DNA of 64,000 nt from Dallia pectoralis (taxonomy: Eukaryota; Chordata; Actinopteri; Esociformes; Umbridae), in assembly GCA_029465975.1 (NCBI GenBank), contig CM055747.1, positions 9,895,390 through 9,959,389 on the forward strand, read 5' to 3'. Positions 1-12,513 of this stretch are shown piece by piece (within the stretch, counting starts at the first letter, position 1; each line of letters begins with the position of its first letter). The notes beneath the pieces were generated by a model that was not told the DNA's origin, searched no databases, and worked only from the letters and a program-made list of their open reading frames with translations. The position numbers and the translations under genes are program-made.

Positions 1-728
1 CATGCTGCACTATATGCTAACTCAATACACATTCTCTCAGAGGCAAATTACAATGACGGAGAAACGCTGTTCAACCTTAAAAATGAAGGCCCAACAAGTC
101 CCAACAACCTCATCTTGTTAGACAGAAATCGCTTGTGATTTGACGACGAAACCCGCGACCTTTATGACGCTAGAGACAGCACAGGCCAGATCAGGTTAAT
201 GAGTGTTGCTGCTGCGTTCCAGCTAATAACTGCACGTAAATAACTGTATTTTGCCCTGTTACATGAACATACAGTAAAGTACAGACCAAATATTGAGATA
301 CTAAAGAAGAAAGGACTCGCTTGTCTATTACTGAATCATAATGAAATGCCTTGCCTGTTATTGTGCAGGCACTGTGGGCCATACGAACAAATACAGAAAA
401 TGTAATACCTCACTGTGCCATAATTAAAACCCTCCAAATAAGTATAAACTGCAAAACATGTCTGTGTAGCTAAATGCAAAACACTATTGCTGAATTACCC
501 TAAATAATGTGAAATATATTGTATGTCTACAAAAATTTACTTTCTAATTTCTAATGATCATTTTACATTTTTATTATTTTTATTGTATTATTATTTTACT
601 TAGCGGCTAGATAGCATAACAATACACTGTGTCTACAACTAATTATTGCTTATAAACAACTGTAAGTCAACCCCCCAGACTCTTTTACCCAGTTTAACAT
701 TAACTAAATAAAACTACAACTGTACATG
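1..728. other. Gene-free AT-rich stretch
   Basis: No exon or repeat that I recognise. The open frames here are short and look random. It is presumably intronic or intergenic sequence upstream of the visible rgs14 exons. Confidence 0.4.
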
Positions 729-1056
729 TGTCACAAGAATAGGTGTGGACCCAAATCCAGGACACAGGAGACAGAGCAAGAGAGTAGTTGGGCAGAGAGG
801 GGATCGTACACTGTATCATGATAGTCAGACAGCAGGCTGAATTGTAGGAGCGTAACAGGCAGAAGTTCAGTATACAGGAAACTAACACTGGAGATACCCG
901 AGAAACCTAAGGCTGGGACGACTTGGAAAAACACACAAGGCGAACTGGCAACTGGAAAAGACAGAGAACCCAGGTTATATAGGCAGGTATGATGAGGTAA
1001 TGGGAGACACCTGCAGGGGTGAGGTAATGCAACACAGGTTGAATCAGGCTGTGACA
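729..1056 (-). mobile_element. Solo LTR (Gypsy-type), 328 bp
   Basis: The block begins TGTCACA and ends TGTGACA. It is flanked by an exact 5-bp duplication, ACATG, at 724-728 and 1057-1061. Read on the minus strand it carries a TATATAA box about 100 bp from the start, as expected of an LTR promoter. No internal region or second LTR is present, so it is best read as a solo LTR left by recombination. A short non-autonomous element with TGTCACA ends is the alternative. Confidence 0.6.
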
Positions 1057-1418
1057 ACATGATCAACAATAAACCTGTAACATGTTTGCAGCCAAACATG
1101 AACATGGTGGCAGCCACTGGGACCAAAAATGATTACTCCTAATCCACTACCACATGTTTGTCGATCGAACATGTTCACTTATCATGAATTTGATGACTTC
1201 AGACTCGACTCGACAAAATGTACAAAGACTTGCAACTCGACTTGGACTTGAACATCAGTGACTCGTGACTTCACTTGGACTTGCGCCTTTTGACTCGAGA
1301 AGACTTGCTACTTCCCATGAAAACTGGGGAAGAAAATGTTCACACAGCCGCGCCGCTCTCAGTTTATCTGCATCTGTGAAAAAAATGCATGCAGAGAGCA
1401 CGCGCGCTGCCTGCACGA

Positions 1419-1529
1419 CATCCAATCACTGTAGTCCCACGTTGTTTTGATTGGACATCCAATCACTGTAGTCCCACGTTGTTTTGATTGGACATCCAAT
1501 CACTGTAGTCCCACGTTGTTTTGATTAGA
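1419..1529. repeat. 37-bp tandem repeat, 3 copies
   Basis: The unit beginning CATCCAATCACTGTAGTCCC starts at 1419, 1456 and 1493 with almost no divergence between copies. It lies inside the decayed hAT-like element. Near-identity suggests recent amplification. Confidence 0.9.
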
Positions 1530-1712
1530 CAGCATCCAAGCAGGCACATTGCAAGACAACCAATGAAGCACAAGCAACAACGCGCCAGTTGGCAAAATGA
1601 TACCGAATATAGTTTCGTTTGGCTATAAAAATTACGAGGTAGTCGACAAAAAAAGAGTTGCAATTTGCAAAACATGCGGGTCGAAGATTACTGACGGAGC
1701 TGCGCACGGGCA

Positions 1713-1741
1713 CGCTCACACGCACACACACACACACACGT
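1713..1741. repeat. CA microsatellite
   Basis: An interrupted (CA)n run at 1713-1741. Confidence 0.85.
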
Positions 1742-1906
1742 CTCTATGGAGTCATTCCAATTATATTATCAGGTTGGTCCATTTTTTCAGAAGTGATCAT
1801 TTTGAGGAGTGAGGATTTTATTAATGACATGTTTAAAAAAGTTCAGGCTAAAAGGATCCATGTCTATTTGAAAGTTAAACTGTTTTGCAATATGAGGTTA
1901 GGGCTG

Positions 1907-2832
1907 GACAATAATTCAATATCAATATATATCGCGGTAAAAAAAATCAATACCGCTGATATGATTTCTAAACACATTTTCGATATTTCAATATTTTTGC
2001 TGATCTCCAACACGGCAAGTTTAAGCTACAAAATGAGCGCCCATGACCGCAATTCAAACGTGACTGAACGAGCTTCCATAAGTGAGGAGAAAGCAGACAG
2101 TTGATATGAGAGGAAAGACTAATTCAGTGGTAGGGAAGTGGTTCAGCTTTCTGAGATCTGATAAACTTCAGGTTTCAGCGTGATGCTAAATGTGCCGGAG
2201 AATGAGAGGCTCAAAAGCGCATAAAGCCAACATAGGAGCTTGGATCTTCCGCGTTGACTGGCCCATGACGTCATGATGGACATGCGCTTTTGAGCACTCT
2301 CATTCTCCGAGCATGTTGCGACATGTGCGTTCATGAGCTTCTCTGTCGTGTCTCTTAAATCCACGGTCACGTAGCGAACTCATGAACTCACCTCTTCATT
2401 GTCTAACATGTTCACTAACTTTAAACGATATGTTTATAAGAACAAGTTTTGTTGCAGGAAGTTTTGTGTAAATAATAATATAATCAGCCTATGTTATTGT
2501 TTAAAGTTAAATATATTAATAAGGTCAGTCTCAGAGTCAAATTGCTTATTTGACTTTTCTTGTTTGTATAAAGGTTAAAATCAAATAAAAGGTGAACTTT
2601 AATTTATTTGTACCGTTTTATTTCTCAAATATTATTTAGTTTTATAGGAGGAGGCTCAAAAGACTTGGCAAATGTATTTTTCAGAAGATTGTATACAGAC
2701 ATCCATTGTTGGTGTTCATGGCATTTTTTCTGAGGCTTTTATATTGTTCATATCGATATCGGAATTATGTCGTATCGACTGAAATTAAGAAATATATCGT
2801 GATATAAAATTTTTCCATATCATCCAGCCCTA
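1907..2832. mobile_element. Nested non-autonomous DNA element with inverted ends
   Basis: The left end reads TAGGGCTGGACAATA. The right end, reverse-complemented, reads TAGGGCTGGATGATA. AGGT flanks both sides, a possible 4-bp duplication. Both ends are rich in ATATCG words. No transposase is present; it is a hAT-like or similar MITE sitting in the element above. Confidence 0.55.
2193..2310. repeat. Imperfect hairpin, arms of about 27 bp
   Basis: A segment with GGAGAATGAGAG and GCTCAAAAGCGCAT near 2195-2221 is mirrored by ATGCGCTTTTGAGC and CTCTCATTCTCC near 2282-2309, with a spacer of about 60 bp. Confidence 0.7.
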
Positions 2833-3501
2833 AGGTCAATACAATACAGGACTGAAGTTGCTGTGCATTGTTCTAGTGCAATATGCTGTTGAAATACAAG
2901 CATTTTTTGTGAAATTAAATTTTCTGTTTTTTACTGTATTAATGTCATTGTATAAAAAGAGGTTTAAATAAATACAAATCTTACAGACATACATGATTTG
3001 TATAAATTCTGTGGTAAGATGACTTGAAATGACTCGAAACTAAAATGGTAGGACTTTGGACTCGACTTGAGACTTGTTGGCTTTGACTTGTGACTCGACT
3101 CGGGACTTGCCTCATCTTTGACTCGACTTGACTCGGGACTCGAGGGCAAAGACTTGAGACTTACTTGTGACTTGCATAACAATGACTTTGTCCCACCTCT
3201 GCCTTTAACACCACCTGTTATACGTTCAGCAATTCTTTTGTCTCCTGAGGGCACATGTCAAGGTCTGGGTCGATTAAATAGTAGGCAATCGATCAATTCT
3301 CGTAGTCAGCGTGCTGCATTCATGAGAAATGGGTAGGAGTAAAGACATTGACAAGGGCCAAATTGTTATGACAAGTGCCAAATTGAGATGCCCTGTTTGG
3401 GTCAGAGCATCTCTGAAATGGCAAGGCCTGTGAGGTGCTCCTGGTCTTGCCCGGTATGCGTGGGTAATGGCACCAGGATGCATTGTGGGAAGATGTAAAT
3501 G

Positions 3502-3735
3502 GTGCGCTTTTATATAGCGCTTTAATCCAAAGCGATTTACTGGTCCTGCCTCACATTCACTCATTCATACACTGACGACCGCGTCTACCATGCAAGGCGA
3601 CTGCAGGTTCGCCAGGAGCAGCTGGGGTTAGGTGTCTTGCTGACGGGCACCTCGACAATTTCCCAGGAACCGGGGATCGAACCACCAACCTTCCAATTGA
3701 TAGACAACCGACTCAACCCACTGAGCCAGTGGGAA
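3502..3735 (-). mobile_element. tRNA-derived SINE
   Basis: On the minus strand the element starts with a tRNA-like head carrying an A box (TGGCTCAGTGG) and a B box (GGTTCGATCCC), the two internal RNA polymerase III promoter boxes. It ends in a tail with AAAGCGCTATATAAAAGCGC near 3505-3525. It is not a functional tRNA gene, because no cloverleaf 3' half follows. It lies inside the Tc1-like remnant. Confidence 0.75.
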
Positions 3736-4736
3736 TGCGATATTCTGGGAAATGTTCTTTTGGGGAGCCTGGGTTCGGGCATTCATTCGGACATTATTTT
3801 GTCACGTTCCATCTCCCTAATATCATTGCAGACCAGGTACACCCCTTCATTGCAATGTAATTACCTGATGCAGTGGCCTCTCAGTCCGTTAATGTGCCTA
3901 AGAGTTCGAGGTGTTGCCCAGGCCTGAAAAATATCAATCCGATTGAGCATCTGTGGGATGTGAGCAGCCCAGCAAGTACAATCCACGGCGGCTATACCTT
4001 GCAATTTACAGGACTTGAAGGATCTGCCACTAACGCCAGATACCAAAAGACAACTTCATGCGTTTTGTAGAATCCATGCCTCGGCGGATCAGTTTTGGCC
4101 AGGGCTGGATTAACCATTAGGGCAAATGGGCACTTGCCCAGGGGCACATAACATCTAAGGGGCACTGGGCTCTGTGAAACAGGTCTTGCATTTCAGTGCG
4201 GGATTGCGGGGATTGCTCATAATTTAAACCATTCTCGCAAGGTTAGTTTTTATAGTCCGAGAAATTCCCGCACAAATATATTTGCTTCATCTCAGACCGA
4301 GGTAAAGTTGGTTGGATGTTCGATATTGGATATTCAACGGATAGTCGGAGGCCGAGATCAGGTCCGGTTTTCCCGCAAGCAGCCTCACTACACCGCGGTG
4401 ATCGACCGAGAGAAACCTCCATGTGCTTATAGTTAGGGACCGTCTCTAAAGTACAAGTCTCAACGTTATTAATTCAAACCCCTCTCAGATTGTTTTATAG
4501 AGGACACCCACATTTTGCACAGCTTTGTTTTTTAAGGAAATGGTGTAAGAGACGTTTAATAAACATTTACAAATATTTTTTGGTGAAATCACTTGGAAAC
4601 CTCAATTTACTTTCGTATTGTCTACAAAGGTCTTTCACATGTTGCACAGAATTTGATTTTTCAAAATAAAACATTTTAAGTTTTTAAAATACATTAAAAT
4701 ACTGGAAATCTCAATAGGTTTTTTTGTGCAGTGACC

Positions 4737-5032
4737 TATTAACCTCTGTTATCGTCGATTCCACCCCAGATGTGCATGAACGAGCTCCGAGGCTAAGTTC
4801 CACTTATCCGACTGACCTAGATGCTTCCCTAGCAGACAAACTCATTCAGTTCACTCACTTTGTGAGGATGAGAGGTCTTAAACGAGTAAACAATGTTTCA
4901 AGAACCACAATGTCACAGAGAAGACTTACTGCACTTTCTTTGCTGGCCATAGAACATGAAGTTGTTGAAATGTATTTTGATGATGTTGTGCACCAGTTTG
5001 CATATTTGAAGTCTAGAAGCAAGGCCACTTAG
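4737..5032 (+). pseudogene. hAT transposase C-terminal remnant
   Basis: The frame encodes about 98 residues ending in the hAT C-terminal dimerisation segment. The stretch RRLTALSLLAIEHEV followed by KSRSK and the stop resembles the conserved end of hAT (zinc finger MYM-like) transposases. The catalytic N-terminal and middle parts are absent. It lies centrally in the hAT element, so the copy is an internal-deletion derivative. Confidence 0.7.
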
Positions 5033-5364
5033 TAATCTGCTATAATTAATTACATTAAAACAATGAATCTTTGATAGCATTAAATGTTTTGAGTTTACAC
5101 AATTTAAGTCAAGGAGTCCAGTGTGTAAGGGTCACCTGTTAAGCAAAGGAAAATATATAAAAGTTAATAGACGTGTATAAGCCTAATTTGAAATGTTGTG
5201 TAGACTATGAGTTTTTCCTCTATTGTGTTGTGTTGTTACCCTTTAAAGCAAAGATAGGCCAATTAGGCCAAATGATAAAATATTTGTGTGTTTATGAGTT
5301 CAGTTTTAAAGAGGCCAGTTCTAAGGCCAAATTGTTAAAACAAAATTGTACTGTAATATTCTTT

Positions 5365-5535
5365 AAGTTTAGGGACATGCTCTTGATGATAGGGACTTTA
5401 TGAATATATAATAGTAGGGCATTAACGTGATCGTAAGTTTAGGGGCGTGCTCTTGATGGTAGGGACTTTATGAATATATAGTAGTAGGGCATTAACGATT
5501 CGTAAGTTTAGGGACATGCTCTTGATGATAGGGAC
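5365..5535. repeat. About 70-bp tandem repeat, 2.4 copies
   Basis: GGGACATGCTCTTGATGAT or a close variant starts at 5372, 5442 and 5511 (periods 70 and 69) and is followed each time by AGGGACTTT. It lies in the 3' part of the hAT element. Confidence 0.85.
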
Positions 5536-5940
5536 TTTTGCTTTGGGGCGGGGTTGGGGGGCCCTTGAGTCTTGTTGCCCTAGGCATAAAAAATTGTTAA
5601 TCCGGCTGTGGTTTTGGCAGCACGTGGACCAACAGCATATTAGGCATGTGGTCATAATGTTTTGGCTCAGTGGCCGAAATTACAAAAACTTTGAGGCCCA
5701 ACTTTCCTATCATCTAAAGCATTTGCAATATAATCTTAAAACAAGGATCCTTACATTTATTTCATAGGTCTTTAGAAAAAGGTTGATAGTCAAAATCACT
5801 ACTGTCGCTGAACCCTTTTAGAGAAAAAGTTCCAAAAAACTGCCTGCAATACATTTGGAATAATCTTCTACAGAAGAGTTAATTTAAAAAAGAGTCTCTT
5901 GCCTGACCTGACAAGTAATCCCCTCCATCCCTCACCGCAG

Positions 5941-8900
5941 ATATTCAAGCTGATGAAGTTCGACAGCTACACACGCTTTGTTCGCTCCCAACTCTACCAG
6001 AACTGCATGTTGGCTAATGTGGAGGGCAGGCCTCTACCTGACCTCGACTCCCGTGCCAGGAGCATAGGAACCAGGAAGACAGCTGGTACTGATACCCCAC
6101 CTCTCACTGAGAGGCCCAGGGTGGACCAGAAACCCAAAGAGGTATCGTATAGTATTATAAACCTCCATAAATTTATTATTGTATAAAACGTCACCTCATA
6201 TCTACGCATTGTTCTAAGAAACCAAAGGTCAAGCCAGGAAAATCTTTACCATTGAATCTCGATGAGGGAACGGAAAAGAGAAAAGGAGTTGCCCAAAACA
6301 AGCTGACCAGGGAGAAACGACGGGAAAAAAGGGGTTCGTGGGGAGGTATGAGTAGAGAACGCACTGGTTCAGAATTTACCATACAATATATGATATATTA
6401 TTTCTTCTGACGACCTATTTTCTATTGTCAATAACCTGAACGAACCACCTAACGTTTTCCTTAGCCGAGCTTGCTGATAACGCTGCGCTCTTCCAGAGCA
6501 TGGCTAGGCTGGCGTCACTCCCAAATTCAGTTGAGGTGAGCCTCCGCAATATAATGACACTAAAATACTGTACATGCCAACATTTCGCTTTGCGCAAACT
6601 AGCGTCGTTCACCCCCTTTTTCTTCAGCAGGAGAGGGCACGTTCGCGAGCAGGCCAGGCAGAGAAGTACTGCTGTGTGTTCCTGCCAGACGGTACTGCCT
6701 CCCTGGCTCCAGCCCGACCAGGCCTCTCCATCCGGAGCATGCTCACTGGGCTCTGCGAGAAGAGAGGCCTTCCCCTCTCAGATGTTATTATCTATATGCA
6801 AGGCAAGGACAAGGTTAGTCAACTCCTACATGCAGAGCTCAGACCATCTGTGCGATATCTCCGATAGAATAAGTAACTCAATGGGCCGTGCTATATTTAT
6901 CCTTCATTTGTTCTTGTATACAACTGATTCAGACTCTTTCTCAACTTTTGTGTTAATGTCATTTCAGACAATATTTAAATGAAATTTAATTAACATTTTA
7001 ATATATAGTCTCAAATAACACTTATATATTGTAAATGATAATGCATTTGTGAAAATTCCAGTGTAAATGTTTTTTGATTTATTGGAAAAATTGCAGAAAC
7101 TGTTACAACTGTATCTATTCTGTCTTACTGTGAATTTGCTTCCAAAGGTCTTCTAAAAGACCAAAAGAAGCATGTAAATACTGTTTTAATTAATTGTTTA
7201 ATAAATATATATATAATATATTTTAATATATTTACATAGACAATTTTAAACATTTTGACATTACCAAATGTATTCAAGAATATATGTTCCTCATGTATTT
7301 TCCTAATGTAGTCAGGAATATATTTTCTAATTGTATTCAAAAATTATAAAAAATACATTGACATATACTGTAGGTACATTTATAATGTCAAATAAAAACA
7401 ATCAAACTCACATGCAGAAAAGCTTTTCACTAAGCATGTGTTAAGTAAAGAGTTTCTACCACTATAGTGGATTCACCTTTTAATCACCTGTTCTCTGGCC
7501 CCCTCGAAGAAGCCCCTTTCTCTGGATCAAGACAGCTCAGTTTTGAAGGAGCAGCAGGTCTTTCTGGAGCTGAGGGTGACGTTTACGTGAGTGCTACATC
7601 CTGATACTTCATGAAATCTTTCACTTTTATTTTCCTTGCGCTTGCCTGACCTTACACGCTGAATCAACTATTAAAATCTAGATTTTTCTTAAAAGCATAG
7701 AGGGAATAGACAAGTAGATAGGCCATAGAGACTGGGGCTGATTTATCCCATAATGATATACACGGGTGAGCAGTGCCAACCTGCTTGAGACATGGACTCC
7801 ACAAGACCCATGAAAGTGTTCTGAGGTGTCTGGCGCCAAGACATTATCAGCAGATCATTCATGCAAGTTAGGAGGTGTGTGCAGTGTGGCATGATCTTGT
7901 TGAAATGGGCCACTGCTATACCATTGTCTACCTGGTCTGCAACATTGTTAAGTAGATGGAACATGTCATATTGACTTTAACATCAATGCCGAACTCAGGA
8001 GAGTATCACACCACCGCAATTGACTTGTAGACATCCCATCGTACATTCTGGTGCCATCACTTCACCAGGCTTCCCCAGGCTTCCACTTTTCCCCCAAGAA
8101 ACTGGACATATCGCACCAGTTGGTCTTCTTTCACTGTCCCAAGGTCCAGTTGACACTCACGGGGCCATTGCCGGCGCCTTTGTCTGCAGCTACGCAGCTC
8201 GAGGCCTAGCGTAGTACAGTGCACTGTGTTTTGTGACGCATTCTTCCCGTGACCATCATTGACATTTTGGGTGACTTGTTTGCCACAGTAGACTTTCTGT
8301 CGGACCAGACAGGACTCACCACTGATTACTGGGAGCACCCCATTTATGAGATGCTCTAACCCAGTCATCTGTCAGAGTCACTCAGGTCTTTACTCCTGCC
8401 TATTTCTGATGCACCCAACAAGTTGACTACAAGAACTGGTTGTTCGCTTACCATGTAATCTCTCTAGAACTTGACATGTGCCCCTGTTAGGAAATTATCT
8501 AAATTATTCACTGCACCTGTGGATGGTGGTAAGGTTTTAGCTCATCTATGCATATCATCTTAACAGGAGAAATCATTGCCAAGTTTTTCTTGTTTCTCAG
8601 GGTGGAGATACGTTCTACAGGGAAGACAGTGGTTGTTGTGGTGAAGTCCAGTAAGTCTCTACAGGAAGCACTGACCCCAGTGCTCGAGAAGCATCGACTA
8701 CGACCACAGGACGCCATTGTTTCCATGGTGAGTTGTTCAACTCGGACTCTGACCAACGATGGTGTCATATAACTTGTACACCCTCTGGAAATTTGTCTAA
8801 ATACTCCCTTTTTATTTCAGAGTGGTAGCCAAGAGTCTCTAAGCATGAACATGGCTGTGACTTCCTTGGCCAACAAAAAGCTAACACTGGATAGAGTCAA

Positions 8901-10491
8901 AGGCCAGTATGCTGCAAAATGCTTGTTGTTTTATGTGTTTTGTTTCAATGTGTATGTCTACGCTGAGGAACGACGTGTAAGCATAGTAAGCAAAACTGAG
9001 ACTGAATCCACTAGTGACTAGTCAATGCAATGTACTGTGTTAATGAGTTAGGCCAAAACAAAATGTTTTGTTGTTAAGACTTTTCTTCGCTTGCGGGTGT
9101 GATATAGTGCCAACTTCTTGTCAGTCATTTTTGACAATGAAAGTAATGGAGTTGGCAGGAGCACTAACAGAACTTAGAACAAGCAACAATATTTGTACCA
9201 TAACAAAAATGTCAATGTAAACAGCAGACTGTAAAATATGACTGTATTATTTGAAGAAAATGTAATACATAAATATATTATCTTTAAGAAAAAGATGTCT
9301 GCCATTAAAGATGTATAATATAGTATAGTTGATGTCTGTGAATGTGCTAATGTAGTTTATTGGTACATTCTCTCGTCATCTTTTGTGCTTATGTTCCTCA
9401 TTGAGCGAAACTGTCTTTTCTCACAATATCGATGGCACTGAACCAAGGCAAGCTCCAGAGGAAATGTCTCTACACATTTATGTTGTAAGAACTGTGCCAC
9501 TACTGTCCACTTTTTGACTATTAAATGAACTGTAGCCCAACCAGTACAAATTTATTGCCATATGGGAAATGGTAAAGAATAATTTGAAATTTGACCTCTG
9601 GTTGACTTCTAGTTTAGAAGCAGTCAACACTCTAGGCTCACTTTAATTGAATAGGTTATGTGCTGTTGCAGTACACGTATAACGGGTTGCCAAATAGTTT
9701 TGTGACGTTTTTGTCTTGAGATTGAGATGTGATCCTATTATTCCCCACAGGTACTGAGCTTAGCAAAAGTGACAGCTCCTCAGCTCCTGTGTCTCATGTA
9801 AGTAGTACTGGTGCGCTGATTTTGTCTGTCTGACCGTCAACACATCTGTGGCTGTCTGTAAATTTGAATACATGCATTTAGGATTGAACTTAAGAAGGTA
9901 CTGACATTTCCAACAATGTGATTTTTTTTTTGTCGATTAGTTAAGAAGATCAGCTATTGTAGAGATGGACACTACTTCCCTCTTCGCTGCTGACAACGCC
10001 CATACCAATGCCAGGCTGAGAAACCCTGCTTCTAGACGAACCTATGACATGGATGGTAAGGCAAACTAATTGTCATCAGGTTGAAATCTATGTATTATAT
10101 AATTTGATTTCGATTGTCTGCAGGTCTGATGGAGCTTCTGACCCGAACCCAGAAATGCAGTGTGGATGACCAGAGAGGCCTTCTAAAGAAGGAGCAGCTG
10201 TGGCTCCCTCAGTTCCTACAGCTTCCCCTAGAGGAGGAACAAGAAGAGGAAGACCAGGAAATGGTGGAGAAGAGAGATAAAGGACTGAAGGGGGGGTTGG
10301 GTCAAGATGGAATTAGGTTTACTGAGACTGAGCCAACTCCTGTCCTTTGTCATTCCTTCCCAGAATGCCCTCTGCTTCCCTTGTGGACTCCAGTGCTGTT
10401 CTCAGACAGTGGGAAGGGCGGTCGGGAGCAGACTAAACCACCCTCCCCAGACAGACAGTTGTCAGACCCTGGCCGTGAGACTGTGGTATGA
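5941..10491 (+). CDS. rgs14: Regulator of G-protein signalling 14, C-terminal exons
   Basis: RGS14 is a scaffold that accelerates GTP hydrolysis by Galpha-i/o, binds active Ras/Rap through its first Ras-binding domain, and binds Galpha-i-GDP through GoLoco. Exons with consistent phases: 5941-6141, 6219-6345, 6465-6535, 6631-6813, 7513-7586, 8601-8727, 8821-8906, about 9764-9797, 9941-10055, 10124-10491. The first holds the last RGS helices (IFKLMKFDSYTRFV). Ras-binding domain 1 is at 6661-6813 and 7513-7586 (YCCVFLPDGTASLA), domain 2 at 8601-8906, and GoLoco at 10124-10210 with its DQR triad. The gene ends at TGA 10489-10491 unless GTATGA there is a donor. The earlier RGS exons are not in the window. 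RGS12 is the alternative; order and short tail favour RGS14. Confidence 0.88.
7740..8460 (-). mobile_element. Tc1/mariner-like remnant in an rgs14 intron
   Basis: On the minus strand the sequence follows the same Tc1-like family as the copy at 3.3-5.7 kb. Near 7790-7850 the translation SWRQTPQNTFMGLVESM matches the transposase C-terminus. Upstream parts run to about 8400 with several stops. It lies in the intron between the two exons that encode the end of Ras-binding domain 1 and domain 2, and leaves the splice sites intact. Confidence 0.65.
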
Positions 10492-12289
10492 CTGAGAAAA
10501 GAAAATACATATTTTGAATGAATGAGTTAGGAATATTATCTTGGGTACCAGTACAACAACAACACAGTAACATGAGTGGATGTCAGCTGTTGTTGGGAGA
10601 TTGTTGTTGGCTTATTTTAAAATGACCATTAACCTTATTTATTCGCCTGACATACGGCGCAGTGCCTTCTATTGACTGTTGTAGGCGTTGTTTCCCTTAT
10701 CATTGATGTGGAAGTGATATACTGTATATATCAGAGTTCCTAAATTAAAAATGCTGGTTTTAAAGTGTACTGATTAATTGAGGAATTTAGAAATGCTATA
10801 GATATAAAACTAAGTCTATATCTGTAAATAGGCCTCAACGTCAGCTAAAAAGTGTTTTTAATTGTCGGTACGACTCTGCAGTATCAATGATACAGTCACT
10901 AAACTGTTTGATAACACAAGAACATTCTAAACAGCTTTGCTAGGCCTATTAAAATGTTTAGAGAAGCACTCTATGTTTTGTGGTACAATGGATATAAAAA
11001 TACTTCACACCCATTTTTTTGTTGATTTGTCCACGTTATAGGTCACATTGCAAAAAGTTCTGACATGATTTATCTTGTAATCATTTTTTCACATCACAAA
11101 AACCTGTCTATTTAACAGGAGTGTGTAGACTTAATATTCACTGTAGCTAGCAAGCTAGTCATCTTTGGTCAGTTAGGTACAGAGCTTAGTTAGGTGACTG
11201 TAGACTTTTCTCTCTATCCCTCAGGGCGCCCATGATGCTCTCTGAATATGCTCAGGGAACGAAAATGCTCAGTATTTACAAATGCCCAGAGCACACTCTG
11301 ATCCTTCTCTATACTAATGATTCACAAGCTGTTCTGTTTCAGGGACTAATTATTATCCGTCAAAAGTTCTGTCGAACCATCCTTCGTTGAGTTGCAGAAT
11401 AATTGCATAGAAACCAGTCCTGTTTTTCTGTGAAAATTGTAGAAACAGGCCAACTTTAGAGCATTGTCAAAATGCAAAACGCTTATAACAACATCATAAA
11501 TACTGTAATCTTTGTTTTTTAAGAGAACAATGTAAACAAACAAGTTAAAAAACACCAGAGAAAATGTAAAGTCAAATTGACCTTATCTTAAACGTGTTTC
11601 AATGCGGAGTATGGTTGTTAAGTAAGTTAAGTATCTTTGTATTTTGTTTTGTTTTGCTGCCGTTTATTTTGCCTAACAAAGGAATAAATGGATGTGTTGA
11701 AACATATATCATACTTGTGTTGAAACATATATTATTATCAACTTTAGATAATCCTAAATTAATTTGAACCCACAAGGGTCATATACAGCTGAAACTACTG
11801 TCCTACAGTCAACCACAAGATATTATGTCCTTGGAATTTACATTTTGCCACAATAGTTTAGTCTTTAGAAAGAATCCTGTAAACATTTGAATTGGTCTTC
11901 TCCAGTTGATCTTTGGAAGCATAACGACAGCTGTCGCTAACTGCCTTGCGTGTTCAGACTCCCATTGGTGAGTTGTTGGCACATTAATTCCATTACAATA
12001 AACAATTTATGACACAGTGAAGGACAATACAGTAGAAGTGGACATAAGTGTTTCCGACGACAGTGGACAGGTGCTGGCCGGAGATACAGGACAATAGATG
12101 GTTTGGGCTCCAGGCTATGGAGCTAGAGAGGGTATTACTGTTCAAACAAACAGCCCCACCAGCATCACCTCTCTCCCTCTCGCTCACGCTCTTGTACAGA
12201 GACACAAATACACACATACCTATTGGTCCACAACCCGCGCACCTGACGCTCACTGAGAGGTATATTTGGAGTGACATTAATGCGGTGCT
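10492..12289. other. rgs14 3' flank and intergenic DNA
   Basis: It begins with the presumed rgs14 3' UTR. ATTAAA at about 10744 is a possible poly(A) signal, but none is certain. I see no further exon with good splice sites or recognisable translation. Confidence 0.35.
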
Positions 12290-12513
12290 GTAGACATGCT
12301 TCGGAGAGAGCTTTGCCTTTTGGTCCTTTTAAACGATTAGGAGTTGCATTGGAGAGTTTATTAGAGCTATAACTAGGCAAGGGAATATTTTCTTGGCTAC
12401 TCTGCTCAGCTACCGTGAGGCAATTCTCTTAGGATCACAGATCAAACTGTCCTGCTCCGGTTTCATAGAAAGATCACTGTCTCTCCTCTGCTGAAAGCAC
12501 AACGGGACATCAA
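12290..12513 (+). other. Candidate non-coding first exon
   Basis: The segment ends at a strong donor, CATCAAG|GTAAGC (boundary 12513/12514), and has no long open frame, as expected of a 5' UTR exon. It lies 7.6 kb upstream of the recognisable slc34a1 exons on the same strand. Linking it to that gene or to the candidate exons at 15 kb is inference from position only. Confidence 0.2.

Larger units (their letters stand above)
1196..3201. mobile_element. Decayed hAT-like non-autonomous element, with an insertion
   Basis: Both ends (1196-1320 and 3015-3185) are dense in alternating GACTTG/GACTCG words, a pattern seen in a fish hAT-like non-autonomous family whose terminus is CAGAGGTGGG. Its reverse complement ends the block at about 3190-3199. 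The opposite terminus is missing, so the copy is truncated. The middle is occupied by a 37-bp tandem repeat, a CA microsatellite and a second element. Confidence 0.5.
4100..5610 (+). mobile_element. hAT element, 1.5 kb, with perfect 8-bp target duplication
   Basis: The left end is CAGGGCTGGATTAAC; the right end is GTTAATCCGGCTGTG, an imperfect 15-bp inverted pair. GTTTTGGC flanks both sides (4092-4099 and 5611-5618), the 8-bp duplication diagnostic of hAT transposition. The insertion disrupted the Tc1-like element. Inside are a remnant of the transposase C-terminus and a 70-bp tandem repeat. Most of the transposase is deleted, so the copy is not autonomous. Confidence 0.9.
3335..5672 (+). mobile_element. 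Tc1/mariner-like transposon remnant, split by two insertions
   Basis: The order matches a common fish Tc1-like family. An N-terminal piece lies at 3340-3500, the middle at 3740-3900, and a C-terminal DDE-domain piece at 3928-4090, where NPIEHLWDV, the signature around the last catalytic acidic residue, is visible at about 3940-3965. The 3' end, GTCATAATGTTTTGGC, lies at 5650-5667. A SINE (3502-3735) and a hAT element (4100-5610) interrupt it. The transposase is full of stops and cannot be functional. Confidence 0.7.

Noticed and set aside
731..1126. 131-codon minus-strand open frame
   Set aside because: It lies within a solo LTR with an exact target duplication and resembles no protein.
4724..5032. 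Host zinc finger MYM-type gene
   Set aside because: The translation matches that family, but it lies inside a hAT element with inverted ends and an 8-bp duplication, so it is transposase.
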